The position numbers were made by a program, and so were the translations under genes. Below the pieces are notes generated by a model. That model had not been told where the DNA came from. It ran no database searches and was given only the letters and a program-made list of their open reading frames with translations. Of a stretch of DNA of 55,500 nucleotides, positions 34,780 to 46,679 are shown piece after piece (position 1 is the first letter of the stretch; the number at the start of each line of letters is the position of its first letter). Source of the stretch: Glandiceps talaboti (taxonomy: Eukaryota > Hemichordata > Enteropneusta > Spengelidae); NCBI RefSeq assembly GCF_964340395.1, contig NC_135562.1, positions 15,385,796 to 15,441,295 on the forward strand, read 5' to 3'.

Positions 34780-35053
34780 AAGGGCTCGAAATTAATGTAC
34801 AAAATTAACGCCTGTCCAAGGCCCAGCATCGCTAAATCATCAGTCTGGACTGGAAGATTTTGGAAAGACCTGCCCAACTGGACTGGTAGATTTTGCTGCA
34901 ATGATAGCTTCTAAGTTCTATCATTTTCAAAATTATGCTTATAATACCCAACTCTACAAAAAAATTGGGCAGGGAAAATTGTGTTTGGGTATGCAATTTT
35001 CAAAAGTTACCTGCCCATTGAGCAGGTGGGTGAAAAATTAATTTCAAGGCCTG
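34780..35053. mobile_element. Related hAT-like MITE, degraded
   Basis: Left end AAGGGCTCGAAATTAA, right end TTAATTTCAAGGCCTG. Interior has GACCTGCCCAACTGGACTGG and TACCTGCCCATTGAGCAGG, as in 34098-34417. No target duplication is visible. Confidence 0.75.
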
Positions 35054-35219
35054 TTGGTGTGCACACTTCATAAAAGGCTTAGCTCAGAGACTTGACTATC
35101 TGACTTAACAAATTGTCTTGTCTTGTTTTGGTAAATGGTATTTACATGTACTAGCCAGACAGTCAAGTCTGTGGACTATGAAAGGCTCTACATGTACATC
35201 CCTCTTTCATGTAAACAAA

Positions 35220-36518
35220 ATAAATGTTTGGAGATGTTATGGATTCTAGGCCAGGTAGACTCATGCACTTCTTAATTACCCTCTTCCATGTATAGCAATT
35301 TAGCAAAATAAATGTTTGGCTTCTACACCAGGTAGACTCATGCACTTCTTACTAATGGATCAGTGAATGCGTGATATAGCCAAGCTTGCAGATTGTATGG
35401 ATTCTAGGCCAGGTAGACCCATTTCTTACTAAATGGATCAATGAATGCATGATATAGCCAAGCTTGCAGATTGTATGGATTCTAGGCCAGGTAGACCCAT
35501 TTCTTACTAATGGATCAGTGAATGCGTGATATAGCCAAGCTTGCATCTCATGTGGATTCTAGGCCAGGTAGACCCATTTCTTACTAAATGGATCAATGAA
35601 TGCATGATATAGCCAAGCTTGCAGATTGTATGGATTCTAGGCCAGGTAGACCCATTTCTTACTAATGGATCAGTGAATGCGTGATATAGCCAAGCTTGCA
35701 GACCGTATGGATTCTAGGCCAGGTAGACCCATTTCTTACTAAATGGATCAGTGAATGCGTGATATAGCCAAGCTTGCAGACCGTATGGATTCTAGGCCAG
35801 GTAGACCCATTTCTTACTAAATGGATCAATGAATGCGTGATATAGCCAAGCTTGCAGATTGTATGGATTCTAGGCCAGGTAGACCCATGCACTTCTTAAT
35901 TACCCTCTTCCATGTATAGCAATTTAGCAAAATAAATGTTTGGCTTCTACACCAGGTAGACTCATGCACTTCTTACTAATGGATCAGTGAATGCGTGATA
36001 TAGCCAAGCTTGCAGATTGTATGGATTCTAGGCCAGGTAGACCCATTTCTTACTAAATGGATCAATGAATGCATGATATAGCCAAGCTTGCAGATTGTAT
36101 GGATTCTAGGCCAGGTAGACCCATTTCTTACTAATGGATCAGTGAATGCGTGATATAGCCAAGCTTGCATCTCATGTGGATTCTAGGCCAGGTAGACCCA
36201 TTTCTTACTAAATGGATCAATGAATGCATGATATAGCCAAGCTTGCAGATTGTATGGATTCTAGGCCAGGTAGACCCATTTCTTACTAATGGATCAGTGA
36301 ATGCGTGATATAGCCAAGCTTGCAGACCGTATGGATTCTAGGCCAGGTAGACCCATTTCTTACTAAATGGATCAGTGAATGCGTGATATAGCCAAGCTTG
36401 CAGACCGTATGGATTCTAGGCCAGGTAGACCCATTTCTTACTAAATGGATCAATGAATGCGTGATATAGCCAAGCTTGCAGATTGTATGGATTCTAGGCC
36501 AGGTAGAGTTTTAATTTC
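35220..36518. repeat. 77-bp minisatellite with a 624-bp higher-order duplication
   Basis: The basic unit of 77-78 bp includes TAATGGATCAGTGAATGCG, ATATAGCCAAGCTTGCAGA and GGATTCTAGGCCAGGTAGAC. Seven units plus a unique leader (CTTAATTACCCTCTTCCATG onward) form a block at 35271-35894. The whole block recurs at 35895-36518 with the same order of variant units (AGATTG, AGATTG, ATCTCATG, AGATTG, AGACCG, AGACCG, AGATTG). By eye the two blocks are identical for over 600 bp. Confidence 0.97.
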
Positions 36519-36910
36519 TTACTAAATGGAACAGTAAATGTACAGTTAATAACCAGTAGCCAGATATTTTGTGTGCTGCATGTGACCAGTTATAAATGAG
36601 GTAGGCAAATTTAACTTTAATTGATGTGGTTGGTATGAAGGAACTTTTACCAAATGAGGTATAAAATATCAATAACACTGATATCAACTCAAGATCAAAT
36701 AGATTCTACAAAATTAATTGCATCAGTTGAATGAACCCTTCCCAAGGTTATTTTGATGAAATTAGATTATGGATACTTTTACCTCAAGTTAGTTGATAAA
36801 GTTGAAATTGTACTAAGTCTTTCTTTGTGTATGTACACTGCCCATCTACCTTTTCTTAATGCCCACCTGTCTTCAAAACTTATCTACAGACAGGCATTTG
36901 CATTTGCAGT

Positions 36911-37018
<108 letters not shown>

Positions 37019-37062
37019 CATGCATGCATGCACATGCACACACATACAAAATACTTATCTTT

Positions 37063-37790
37063 GACTCGTGATGACAAGGCCCCCTAGGTCACTCATGTTT
37101 TTCTCAACTGAACGAAGGAAAATATTAGGGAGTAATATCTAATATCTGTGAATCAATAATGAACATTTGAAAACCGTAAAACATGTCTGTAAACATATAT
37201 TATAAGTGTGGTATGATTTAATTCCCAAATTACTTGGAAGCAAATCCCATTATTTTCCTTATCTTAATTGTAAATTAACCTTGTACAGGTATTATTCTCC
37301 AATATTTTTTGTCATTCAGTCGGAAAATACTCATCTTTTGACTAGTAGTGACAAGGCCCCCTAGGTCACTCATGTGTTTCTCAACTGAACATTTGGAGGA
37401 AAATATTAGGGAAGAATATCTATTAAACCATGCATGAGCCAGGTTCAACAAAAAATAAGGAATATATATAAATTATACTACGGTCGTTCTATGTCGCAAC
37501 AATGCACGTCTATGTCACAACAACACGTGTCTACATCATTGGTTCTGTTGTATTTGAAATATGAGTCAAAATGTTCAAAATTACCATTACTTTCCCCGAT
37601 TTTCCTTTGATATTACTGGTACTGGTATAATTCTGTTATTCTCCAATATTGTTTTTCATTTAGCCGGAAAATACTCGTGACCTAAGGTTATCGCTACAAG
37701 TCAATAAACAAGTAGTGACAAAGGCCCCTTAGGTCACAAGTATTTTGCTTGCCTGAATGTAGAAAAATATTGGGGAATAACATCAAAACA
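37063..37790. mobile_element. Cluster of foldback family C copies
   Basis: Half-palindromes at 37063-37140 and 37298-37420 (GACAAGGCCCCCTAGGTCAC). Module (ii), inverted, is at 37475-37600 (CGGTCGTTCTATGTCGCAAC). A nearly complete palindrome at 37638-37785 runs from TTATTCTCCAATATTG to AAAAATATTGGGGAATAAC. The order suggests a longer composite element with module (ii) between palindromic ends. Confidence 0.75.
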
Positions 37791-38606
37791 TCTAGTCAGC
37801 GTTGTCAGGGTGTACTACAATGAGCTATAAAAAATTTTAATTTGTAAATGAAATCGAGTTGATCAACGTCCATTGTCATACACCTCACTTGATAGCAATA
37901 ACATTTCATTTAAATCAAGGTAACGTAGGATTTGAAATTCGTTCAGAATGATGGTACCGTGTATTTCATGTTTGATTATATAATATTCATTGGAAAGAAT
38001 ACATTGTACTTGATTGATATTCACAGCTAATAGCGCTCCTATCTGTAGACAGCCTGCTTGTAATAGTTATTTGTGATGATTTACTGCATGATTAGCTCGT
38101 GCAGCGGCTCAATGACTAGTACGCATGCGCATCCTATATACTATGCAATGTTTTTTTGGTGGTTTTACTCAAGGATGCATTGCGGCGCAATGACTATGCA
38201 TGTGTGTTCTATATACTATGTGTACTCTCCAAGCGATGGGTGCTATCTACAATATCATCGTGAGGCAGCTGGTCACAAATGAATCTATCTGCACGAGCTT
38301 GTGGGCTTTGCCTAGTTATGATATTAAAAATAATAAGTCTAAATGGGAAACCTTTTTAGAAAGTTATATAACGTCATTGCAATGAAATGTTAAGTACCTA
38401 GTAATATAAATAATGAGATAGGTCTAGGGTTTTCTATTTTCTAAGTGAGGTGGTATGTTGAGTTAAATGGTATGCCACAAATGATGGATTTTTATCTTAG
38501 TAGACATATTGACTTACTTCAATAGATATTTGTCTTGTGTTTCTAGTTTTTACCAGGATTTGGACCATTCTTCATGTGTGTATTACTGTAAGGGTATATG
38601 TATGTG
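37791..38606. other. No gene seen; one diverged direct duplication
   Basis: 38100-38147 and 38180-38220 are diverged copies about 77 bp apart (AATGACTAGTACGCATGCGC and AATGACTATGCATGTGTG, each followed by CTATATACTATG). The rest is AT-rich. Confidence 0.5.
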
Positions 38607-38612
38607 TGTCAC

Positions 38613-38809
38613 TGTGTGTGTGTGTGTGTGTGTGTGTACGTATGTGTGTATGTTACTATGTATACGTACGTATGTATGTACGTACGTATGTACGTACGTA
38701 CGTACGTACGTACGTACGTATGTATGTATGTGTGTATGTATGTATGTATGTATGAATTTATATGTGCATGTATCATTGTATGCATGGCATGTGTCTCTGT
38801 CTGTCTGTT

Positions 38810-38848
<39 letters not shown>

Positions 38849-38875
38849 CTGTCTTTCTGTGTGTGTGCTTGTGTG
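38613..38875. repeat. TG, ACGT/ATGT and TCTG microsatellite complex
   Basis: (TG)n at 38613-38638, alternating ACGT/ATGT tetramers at 38661-38755, (TCTG)n at 38798-38848, then TG. The many overlapping open frames here are artefacts. Confidence 0.97.
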
Positions 38876-39185
38876 TGTGTGTTTGTGTATTTAACAGGAA
38901 GTATTTCATTTCTAAAAGACCATTCATGGTTCATTGGATGTCAACATTACACATATCAGATGTAAATATAGAGCTCTATAGTCTGATGTCAGTACTTGAA
39001 TACAGTAAATAGATACTTTTGTTAGGAAAGTCACGACATGATGACACGCTATATGTTTTTATTTCCTTGTTACTATTTTAAGAAATTATACAGGTTACCA
39101 TCAGTGTTGTAAATCAGGATAGAATTACAGCCTCTAAATATATTTACCAGTATGTGTACATATGACTTGTGTAGATATAGTCAAG

Positions 39186-39370
39186 TGTTGGTGCACCTGA
39201 AGGAGCAGGACATAGATTTCACAGAATTATCAATTTCTCACAAGACTTACTGTAAGTTAAGAGAAAACCACTTATGGTTGTTCCAGGTTTTCTCTAACTT
39301 TAAGTGTAATGAGAAATTGATACTTCTTTGATTGAAGGCTATGTCCTTCTCCTTCAGGTGCATCAATACA
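39186..39370. mobile_element. Foldback palindrome of 185 bp
   Basis: The left end TGGTGCACCTGAAGGAGCAG and the right end CTTCTCCTTCAGGTGCATCA are near-complements. The inner arms AAGTTAAGAGAAAACC and GGTTTTCTCTAACTTTA also pair, as do ATCAATTTCTCA and TGAGAAATTGAT. Almost the whole segment folds on itself around 39272-39285. No copy elsewhere in the window was noticed. Confidence 0.85.
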
Positions 39371-40711
39371 CAAAGTAAACTAGTCTTGTGCAAACATAAT
39401 GCTCAGGTCAGAGGTTAAAGATAAAATTTATAGGTGTGGAAAACAGTTGTGTCTATCAGAGCTATAGAAAGAGCAGGTGTCAAACAAAACACTGATCATA
39501 TTTAATCCTTGACAAGTTATACTTCCACTTTTTTGAAAACACTAGCGTGATAATTTAGGATTAAAATTATGGGTCTTTAAATAAGCGTGTCACTTTGAAA
39601 TCCCTAACCCTAACCCTTAAGTGATACAGTCTCCATGCATTTCATAATAGGAGGTAGACAACAAATACATGTATATCTGGCCTATGTAAAATGTAGTCAT
39701 AAAGTTAGGTGTTTGTCAATATTGAAAGTGTAAGCTGTAGAATTTATAGGTACATGCAAGCACTTCCTCTAATAGTAAAATACCCAGGATGTGGCATACT
39801 GCATGTTGGTTTGTTATTTAAAAAAAAAGAATGTAGTAGAGCTGGTTTGCCATACGCATGTAGCAGAGTTTTTATAACCCTGGAAAACTTGTTGTCCTTC
39901 AATTCTCTTTTAGTTGTCTGTATTAAAATGTTGTGCACAGGTTGTTGGATCCGTTTGGTTAAATGCACAGGTGTTTCACTATATATACATGTATGTAATT
40001 TAGAAAGGTGACATAGACATAGGTCGTTGACCCAAAGGTCATTTGGACTAGATGGGGATTTGTTGTGCTGTCATCAGGTCAGAGTGTTAGGTCAAAGGTC
40101 AGATGATATGATGAAGAATTTGACTGGAAATTGGAATGCTATAAATAAAATTTACAGTGTGATGAGTTCAGGGTATCCGTGCCACCAGGCATTCCATAAT
40201 TATCAATTTAAACAGGACACAAGATAGTATTTATTTGCTGTTTATGGTAAAGATGTCGTGAACTCACTTCGGAATTAGATTTCAACTTTGATCACTGATA
40301 TGGCATTAAGTGATGCAGGTTTTTTGTTGGAAATCTTTCAGCTGTGACTTATTGAAAATGTGAATGTTTAGGTATTAAATATATATAATGGTAACTCTCT
40401 GGGAAGTTATGGTAAGGATTGTCTAGTGCTAGCCGTGCATTCATCTTAAGATCTCATAAACAAATGATTTGATACCATGTGTAGAATCTAGACTACGGTA
40501 AGGTATATAGCATGAACTCACTTAGTCTACCTATATGTTCTATACGGTATCATTACGATTTACATCTTTTACGCTTTAGTTAGAGACCACATTGGTCTTA
40601 GTAAGGGGTAGGGTACATTAGACATTGTATGTGAGATTATGAGTATGTGAACACAGCTATTGTGTATGGTATCTTTAATATAAATAAAGTTATGATGAAT
40701 AGAGAGTAAAA
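39371..40711. other. No gene seen
   Basis: AT-rich; the open frames at 39709-40011 and 40027-40227 have no recognisable content. Two telomere-like CCCTAA units at about 39602-39613 are too few to be meaningful. Confidence 0.5.
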
Positions 40712-41026
40712 AGAAGATTTATAGAGCGCCTAATCTCTGCAAACAGAGCTCGAGGCGCAGAAGTAAAATGGAAAGATAATTACTAAATTAGTGTATGGTA
40801 AGAGGAGATGTGGATTCACAGACACTAGATATTCAGCAATCGGAGAAGGCTGAGACTAATGTTTAAAGAGATAGATCTTGAGGGAACGGCGGAAGGATGT
40901 AAGAGACTTGGAGTGACGGAGATCGAAAGGAAGATTGTTCCATGATGTAGGATGAGTGTGATAGAAAGATCTCTTGCTGAAGGTCTTACAAACCCTCTTT
41001 GTACTCCAAAAACTATTGGGGGAAAA
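40712..41026 (-). mobile_element. 3' end of a CR1/L2-type LINE (5'-truncated)
   Basis: On the minus strand a frame reads RSFYHTHPTSWNNLPFDLRH then SKSLTSFRRSLKIYLFKH and stops at 40856. The pattern W-N-x-L-P ... S-L-x-x-F-(R/K)-x-x-L-K-x-x-L-F is the conserved tail of CR1/L2/Rex-type reverse transcriptases. The 3' UTR ends with a GC-rich hairpin (CTGCGCCTCGAGCTCTGTTT pairing with GCAGAGATTAGGCGC) followed by CTATAAATCTTC, as in L2/CR1 3' ends. Only about 55 codons of reverse transcriptase remain, with no catalytic domain or endonuclease. Dead-on-arrival insertion. Confidence 0.85.
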
Positions 41027-41049
41027 ACCAAATCTGTATCACTGAATTC

Positions 41050-41440
41050 AAACAATCCTGTGTTCTGTTGCTGGTCTGTCAACTGTCACTATTAAAATGT
41101 GAATATGTCGATCAGCATGGTTATTAACTACAGGTATTACCTGGAAGTTTAGGATCGAGTCACACTTACAGACAGGGTTAGACTCTATATCTTACACTAA
41201 CTTGTATCACAATCCAGTGTTCTGTAGCTGATCTGTCAGCTATCACTATAAGAATGTGAATATGTCAGCAATGCTGACTCAGCATGGTTATTAAATATAA
41301 ATAGGGTAACATAGGAAGTTATCATGGTTAATAGTAATGGATAGGGTGTCACAAGAATAGGGTAGACTAGTAATTTGTATTATTGAAGTTAAACAATCCA
41401 GTGTTCTATAATTGAACTATCACCTATCACGGTGTTTTAA
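41050..41440. repeat. Degenerate tandem repeat, about 160-185 bp, 2.5 units
   Basis: CAATCC.GTGTTCTGT occurs near 41050, 41211 and 41396, followed by GTCA.CTATCACTAT, ATGTGAATATGTC and CAGCATGGTTATTAA. Confidence 0.8.
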
Positions 41441-41448
41441 GGTGAATA

Positions 41449-41837
41449 CAATGTTGCAGCCAGAGGGTTTTTTTTGGGTCATTTGACACACATTTTTTGG
41501 ACCTGACCCACAATTTTGGAAGTGATGGGTCATAGATGACCCACACTAAAATTGTATGCAAATATGTTTAGCAACATGACCATGCCTATAGCAACAGCCA
41601 AGTGATTGCATATATTGCATAGATAACAACAGGGTTGGATAGGCAACTGCATAATCATTCAGCAAATATCTAGCATGGATCAGCATTTGGGTAAATATTT
41701 TTAAAACTGTACAGTTGCGCTACAATACCATTGGTGCTTTTTTTATAATGTCCCCCCAAAAAAATTATGATGACCCAGAGAAATGAAAGTCTTGGGACAC
41801 AATGTCCTACTCTTTCAAAAGGCTGGCTGCAACACTG
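41449..41837. mobile_element. hAT-like MITE with CAGTGTTGCAGCCAG termini
   Basis: Left end CAATGTTGCAGCCAGAG, right end GGCTGGCTGCAACACTG. Both sides carry internal GGGTCA/TGACCC words. It contains the AGCAAC dispersed repeat (41570-41740), which may be part of the element or nested. The target duplication is not clear (flanks GGTGAATA and TGAGTATA). Confidence 0.75.
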
Positions 41838-42910
41838 TGAGTATAGAAACATATCTCTTATTATGTAAAATCTTTAGATCAATTTAAAATATCTCAAATT
41901 AAAGATCAACTTCAGATTAGGATTAAAATCTAGGTTTGAAAAAAATGGTTGATTGGCGGAAGACTTTACTGTAGAAAAAGTTAGTCCAGAAGAAAAGAAT
42001 GATCGTATGGAATCCTTATTAAGATAACACTAACGTGATGACTCGGGATTGAAACATACCACTTTAATTAAAGCAAATTTGTATTGCTGACTCTAAGATG
42101 ATCATTTTGTTATGCTACATACCTACAGCAGTCTGTGTCTGCAAAAATATTATGTTGTGCACCAGGTTTGATTTAGTAACAGTGACGAGTGTTATTAGTT
42201 AGATGTTGTTGTGTACGTACCAGTTTTTTTTTTGAGTAACATCAGTTATAAATTAGTTAGAAATTACATGTGACATCAATTAAGAAAAAGACCTCTGTCT
42301 GCATGGAGAGAACCAGCTGGTCATACACACAATGTGTTATTAATTTCTTGTCTAAAAAGGGTTATGAATTGTTACATAGTTGGTAAACCACATGTCAGTG
42401 GTGATAGATTATAGGGCAGAACAACTGTCACTTTTATTAAAGCAATGTTTACATACATTATTTGACTTGAATGTTTTCAATCTTATTCAAGTTCTAGTTG
42501 AATGCATTTCATGCTTCTTCTGACAACTTTGCAATTGGGTACAAGCTGAATGTATGTAATTTTGTAGTCTTTGCATGGTTATTACTTATTTATTTCGTAT
42601 TTTTATATTAATACAACATGTTTGCAGAAAGAAAAAGGAGGCTACAGACTCTTGTCATTAAGACTTCCCAATAAATTCCCATGATGCAATTCATCTGTTA
42701 GTTTATTTGAAGCAAACTTACAGGAATACTATACATGAGAAAATCAAGCAAGACATCTTACAAGGGTATTGGCATCGAGTAACCCCATTGGTGATACACA
42801 CAGTTCATTCATAACATAGATTTATAGTGGAGAGGTAAATTGATCCATTGTGTATATTTTGTTAAGAAATACTAATGCACCTATCACACACAAGTGCAGT
42901 GACATTGAGT
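41838..42910. other. No gene seen
   Basis: AT-rich, no recognised features. Confidence 0.5.
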
Positions 42911-43426
42911 ACAGTTGCAGTATGTGAGTGAGTACACTGAACATAGGTAACCTTAGAGGTAATACAAACAGTGTATAAATATCCCACAGTTTGCAATATG
43001 TGTACACTGAACATAGGTAACCTTAGAGGTAATACAAACAGTGTATAAATATCACAGTTTGCAATGTGTACATATAAATATTACAGTTTGCAATGTGCGT
43101 ACATTGGACATAGGTAACCTCAGAGGTGATACAAACAGTGTATAAATATCACATAGTTTGTAATGTGTGTACATTGGACATAGGTAACCTCAGAGGTGAT
43201 ACAGTGTATAAATATCACACAGTTTGCAATATGTGTACATTGAACATAGGTAACCTAAGAGGTGATACAAACAGTGTATACATATCACAGTTTGCAATAT
43301 GTGTACATTGGACATGTATCCTCAGAGGTGATACAAACAATGGATAAAAATCACACAGTTTGCAATATGTGTACATTGGACATAGGTAACCTCAGAGGTA
43401 ATACAAGCAATGTATAAATATACACA
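42911..43426. repeat. About 70-bp minisatellite, eight copies
   Basis: The unit runs GTGTACATTGGACATAGGTA, ACCTCAGAGGTGATACAAAC, AGTGTATAAATATCACACAG, TTTGCAATAT. Copies vary from about 58 to 78 bp by small deletions. TATAAATA occurs in most units. Confidence 0.95.
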
Positions 43427-43860
43427 CACGCTGACAGTTTCTAAGTGTAACCATGACAACAATCAGAGGCCAGAGAAGGTATGAATGAGTGGAAAATAAT
43501 CTGAAATTTCATCCAACAATAAATATTGATTTTTGTCACAGATAACCTACTTGTTTTGTAAGGTTTTAAAAATATTTGAAAAGTGAGAGTGAGTGTAAAA
43601 TTTATATGGTTTCCCCCCACACACATGTACTTGTAGTCTTTAGAATACGGGACCCTGGTAAAAGCCTGGAGAATGAAGTACACTTGACCTACCAGCTGCT
43701 TTTGAAAAATATGACAGAGGTCAACAAGTAAATGCAATGGACAAATATAGTGTTTATACTGATGAGAAGCTTGGGAGAAAGTTTCAGTTTTTGTAGATTT
43801 GACGTTGTAAGTTATGTCATATAATGTAACACAGACGCTCGCACACACAGGGTGTACATG
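43427..43860. other. No confirmed gene
   Basis: A minus-strand frame (43441-43893) is open for 150 codons. Its N-terminal part is a C/CA repeat, and the rest is a mix of aromatic and basic residues without a recognised motif. No splice-site pair stands out. Confidence 0.35.
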
Positions 43861-43862
43861 TA

Positions 43863-43989
43863 CACCCCCCCCCCCCCCCCCACACACACACACTTAGTAC
43901 ACATGTACACCTCCTCCCCACACACACAGGGTATACATGTACACCCCCCCCACCACACACACACACACACATGGTATATATATGTCTAC

Positions 43990-44033
<44 letters not shown>
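43863..44033. repeat. Poly-C and CA microsatellite complex
   Basis: C runs of 15-20 bp alternate with (CA)n and short TACATGTACAC spacers. The open frames on both strands are artefacts. Confidence 0.97.
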
Positions 44034-44037
<4 letters not shown>

Positions 44038-44299
44038 GTATACATGTACACACATTCCCACATAATCATGTGTGTAAATCTGTAAATACGTAGAGAGAAC
44101 AAAAGTAATGCTGACGTGCATTTATTGATTTCTTGGAGATTGTTGACATTTCATAGAGGTTTATGAGAACAAACTATTTAGTAATACATTTTACAAGTCA
44201 CAATCCTGTTGAAGATTGAGAATCTTAAAGATATTAAGAAATCTAGAAGGAGAATATGGATTGAACTATTTAGTTGACAATGAACACTTATATAATTAG

Positions 44300-44448
44300 A
44301 TGTTATTGCCCAATATTTTTCTTCATTCAGCCAAGGAAAATATGAGTGACCTAAGGGGCCTTTGTCACTATGAGTCACTAGACGAGTAGTGACAACCCCT
44401 TAGGTCATGAATATTTACTGGCTGAAGAAAAATATTGGAGAATAACAT
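44300..44448. mobile_element. Foldback family C, complete palindrome
   Basis: Left arm ATGTTATTGCCCAATATTTT, CATTCAGCCAAGGAAAATAT, GAGTGACCTAAGGGGCCTTT. Right arm is its complement, ACCCCTTAGGTCATGAATAT and GAAAAATATTGGAGAATAAC. The centre lies at about GAGTCACTAGACGAGTAGTG. This is the reference copy for the family. Confidence 0.85.
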
Positions 44449-46444
44449 AATTATACCAACGCCAGTGATATGAAAGAAAAAAGCACAGATTTCCGTGCTA
44501 GAATAATGACTTTCCTTTTACGTGAGTGGAGATAATTGTAGTAATCATAACATCATAACACGTCGTATAGGAACTAGACTTTAGTTTTAATAACACTAAT
44601 TGACAATCCGAAAGATGAACTTTGAGGCTATAAAGCTACAAAATATGGGTGTGGTAAATAAATCTATTTCAGTAGAGTGTACTAGACTTTATAATAAAGT
44701 CATGGTATGTTTGGTGTCCACATAAATATCAAATAGTTCATGATGTCTCAATGAGAATCTACTTAGTCGTAGCTAAGAACTATATTGTGTAGCACCGCCT
44801 GCATCGATTTGAAACTGATTCAAACTCAATCAATGCAGTCAAATTGGTTTGAAATCTCTTTCTGTCCTCACGAGAAAACTGTGCAGTGGATTTGAATTGA
44901 TTCACTTTTGCTTTTTCATTAGTTCTGAACCAATTTACTTTCAATCGGTTCAACACTACCTCTCTTCGGGACGGTTGACAATGACACACAAGCTCAATAA
45001 GCAAACTTTGTTTATTTGAGGGGAGGGTGTCTGGCATCGATGCGATTGCTGAACTTCATTTTCACACTTTTAACCAAATTTCGATGGAAAACTTTCACTC
45101 CTTCAATGATAACAGGTTTTGTATTTTACTAGTGAGATGTTGATAAGTTGACAAAAATTGACTTCTAATGTGAGATATGGTGCTGGGTATCTGATACATG
45201 TAGTACATGTATTTTAATGTGTTTACAATCACGTTTTTACGTTGCATCGATTGCAGTAGTTCGACCGCTACAGTTTCCATCATAGTTTACATCATCTATA
45301 AACGTTTGATGTCGCACTTGTGAACATTTGTTTAGGGGGAGGGAGAGGGGGTTTTGCCCCAAACGAACGATGTTTGTTTGTTGAGCCTGTGTGACATTGT
45401 ATGATCACCCAGTAGGTAGTTTTGAACTAGTCTAGTTTCCTATATATGTTATGATCACTAGTGACTACAATCATGGATAGTGAACATAGAGAACATGGAC
45501 AGGTATCGGATCTAGACCAGAGTAGAACCAATTCAACTAAATCAGCTAAAACTAGCCAGTCCTCTTTCTCCCCTAGGGGTTATTTATTTACACAACTAAG
45601 TACAAATTAGGAAAAAAGAGAACCTAGCTTTCGTGAAGGGGAATCGATTCTGATTCAAAATCATTCCAGGTGACGACAGGGGCTCTTGTCGATCCCCACA
45701 AGAAAACTATGCAGTGGATTATTGTCTTGTCCAATTTTATTTGATAATCTGTATCAAGAACTGTCAGTCCAAAAAAATCTACAAAAAGTGGGCGTGGTCA
45801 TGTCAAGTGTAATGTAGACTAGATGTGTAAGTGATGTGATGTTTAGTGTAGAGTAGAAATGACAGCAAACCAGCATGACATTTAGTGTAGAGTGGAGATG
45901 ACAGAAAACCAGTGTGACAAGATTCATTGTGGAACAGATTATACAATGACCTTGAAAGTGTACCCTTGGGAAATGAAGGACGTGAGTGCAGTAACGCCTG
46001 CACTCATATGATTCATATCAGTATCGTTTTTTCTCATCTCTCGTCATCCTAAGATGTTGCAAAGCAGTCACGTATTCACCTAGTTGCCATAGCAACATTC
46101 TGGCCATTGTCCCTTTTGTAGAAATAACTGGATTTCGATAATTTTGTATTCAATGCAATAAAAAAAAGAACCTTGAATGTACTAGATTGCCTCGAGGCAT
46201 TAAATGATATGTCTTGATGTAGCACTCACTGTCTGGGTACTATAATAGATATTGTTAACAGATAAGTGTTCATTTCCAGTAATAAGCTGGACTCACATAA
46301 ATGTCTTACCGTGTGACTTGTCATTTAAGAATGGTTATGCTGCACAACATGTAATATTCATATTCACCTTTTTAACAGATGATTGTGTGTATGTATTTTG
46401 TATGGGGTGTGGGTGTACACTATATACGTGCATGCACTTATGTG

Positions 46445-46446
<2 letters not shown>
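44449..46446. other. No gene seen; minor repeats
   Basis: 44865-44890 and 45697-45721 share GAAAACT.TGCAGTGGATT. Short tandem duplications of TTTAGTGTAGAGT lie near 45842-45895. The 85-codon minus-strand frame at 44780-45037 lacks recognised content. The segment 45310-45400 is less AT-rich but has no motif. Confidence 0.45.
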
Positions 46447-46497
<51 letters not shown>

Positions 46498-46599
46498 TGT
46501 GTGTACATGTGTGTTATGTACGTGTATGTCTACATGTGTGTTGTGTATACATGAGTGTACAGAAAGTGTGTGTTTACATGTAAGTGCATGTGTGTGCGC

Positions 46600-46647
<48 letters not shown>

Positions 46648-46679
46648 ATGTGTGTGTGTGTGTGTGTGCATGTGTGTGT
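46447..46679. repeat. TG microsatellites
   Basis: (TG)n at 46447-46503 and 46597-46679, separated by TACATGTGTG-like sequence. Open frames here are artefacts. Confidence 0.97.

Noticed and set aside
35271-36518. CRISPR-like array of direct repeats
   Set aside because: Units are contiguous 77-bp repeats with no unique spacers of constant size, in animal DNA.
39602-39616. Interstitial telomere (CCCTAA)n
   Set aside because: Only about two units, not above chance in AT-rich DNA.
43441-43893. 150-codon minus-strand frame as a gene
   Set aside because: It starts in a poly-C/CA microsatellite and the remainder has no motif.
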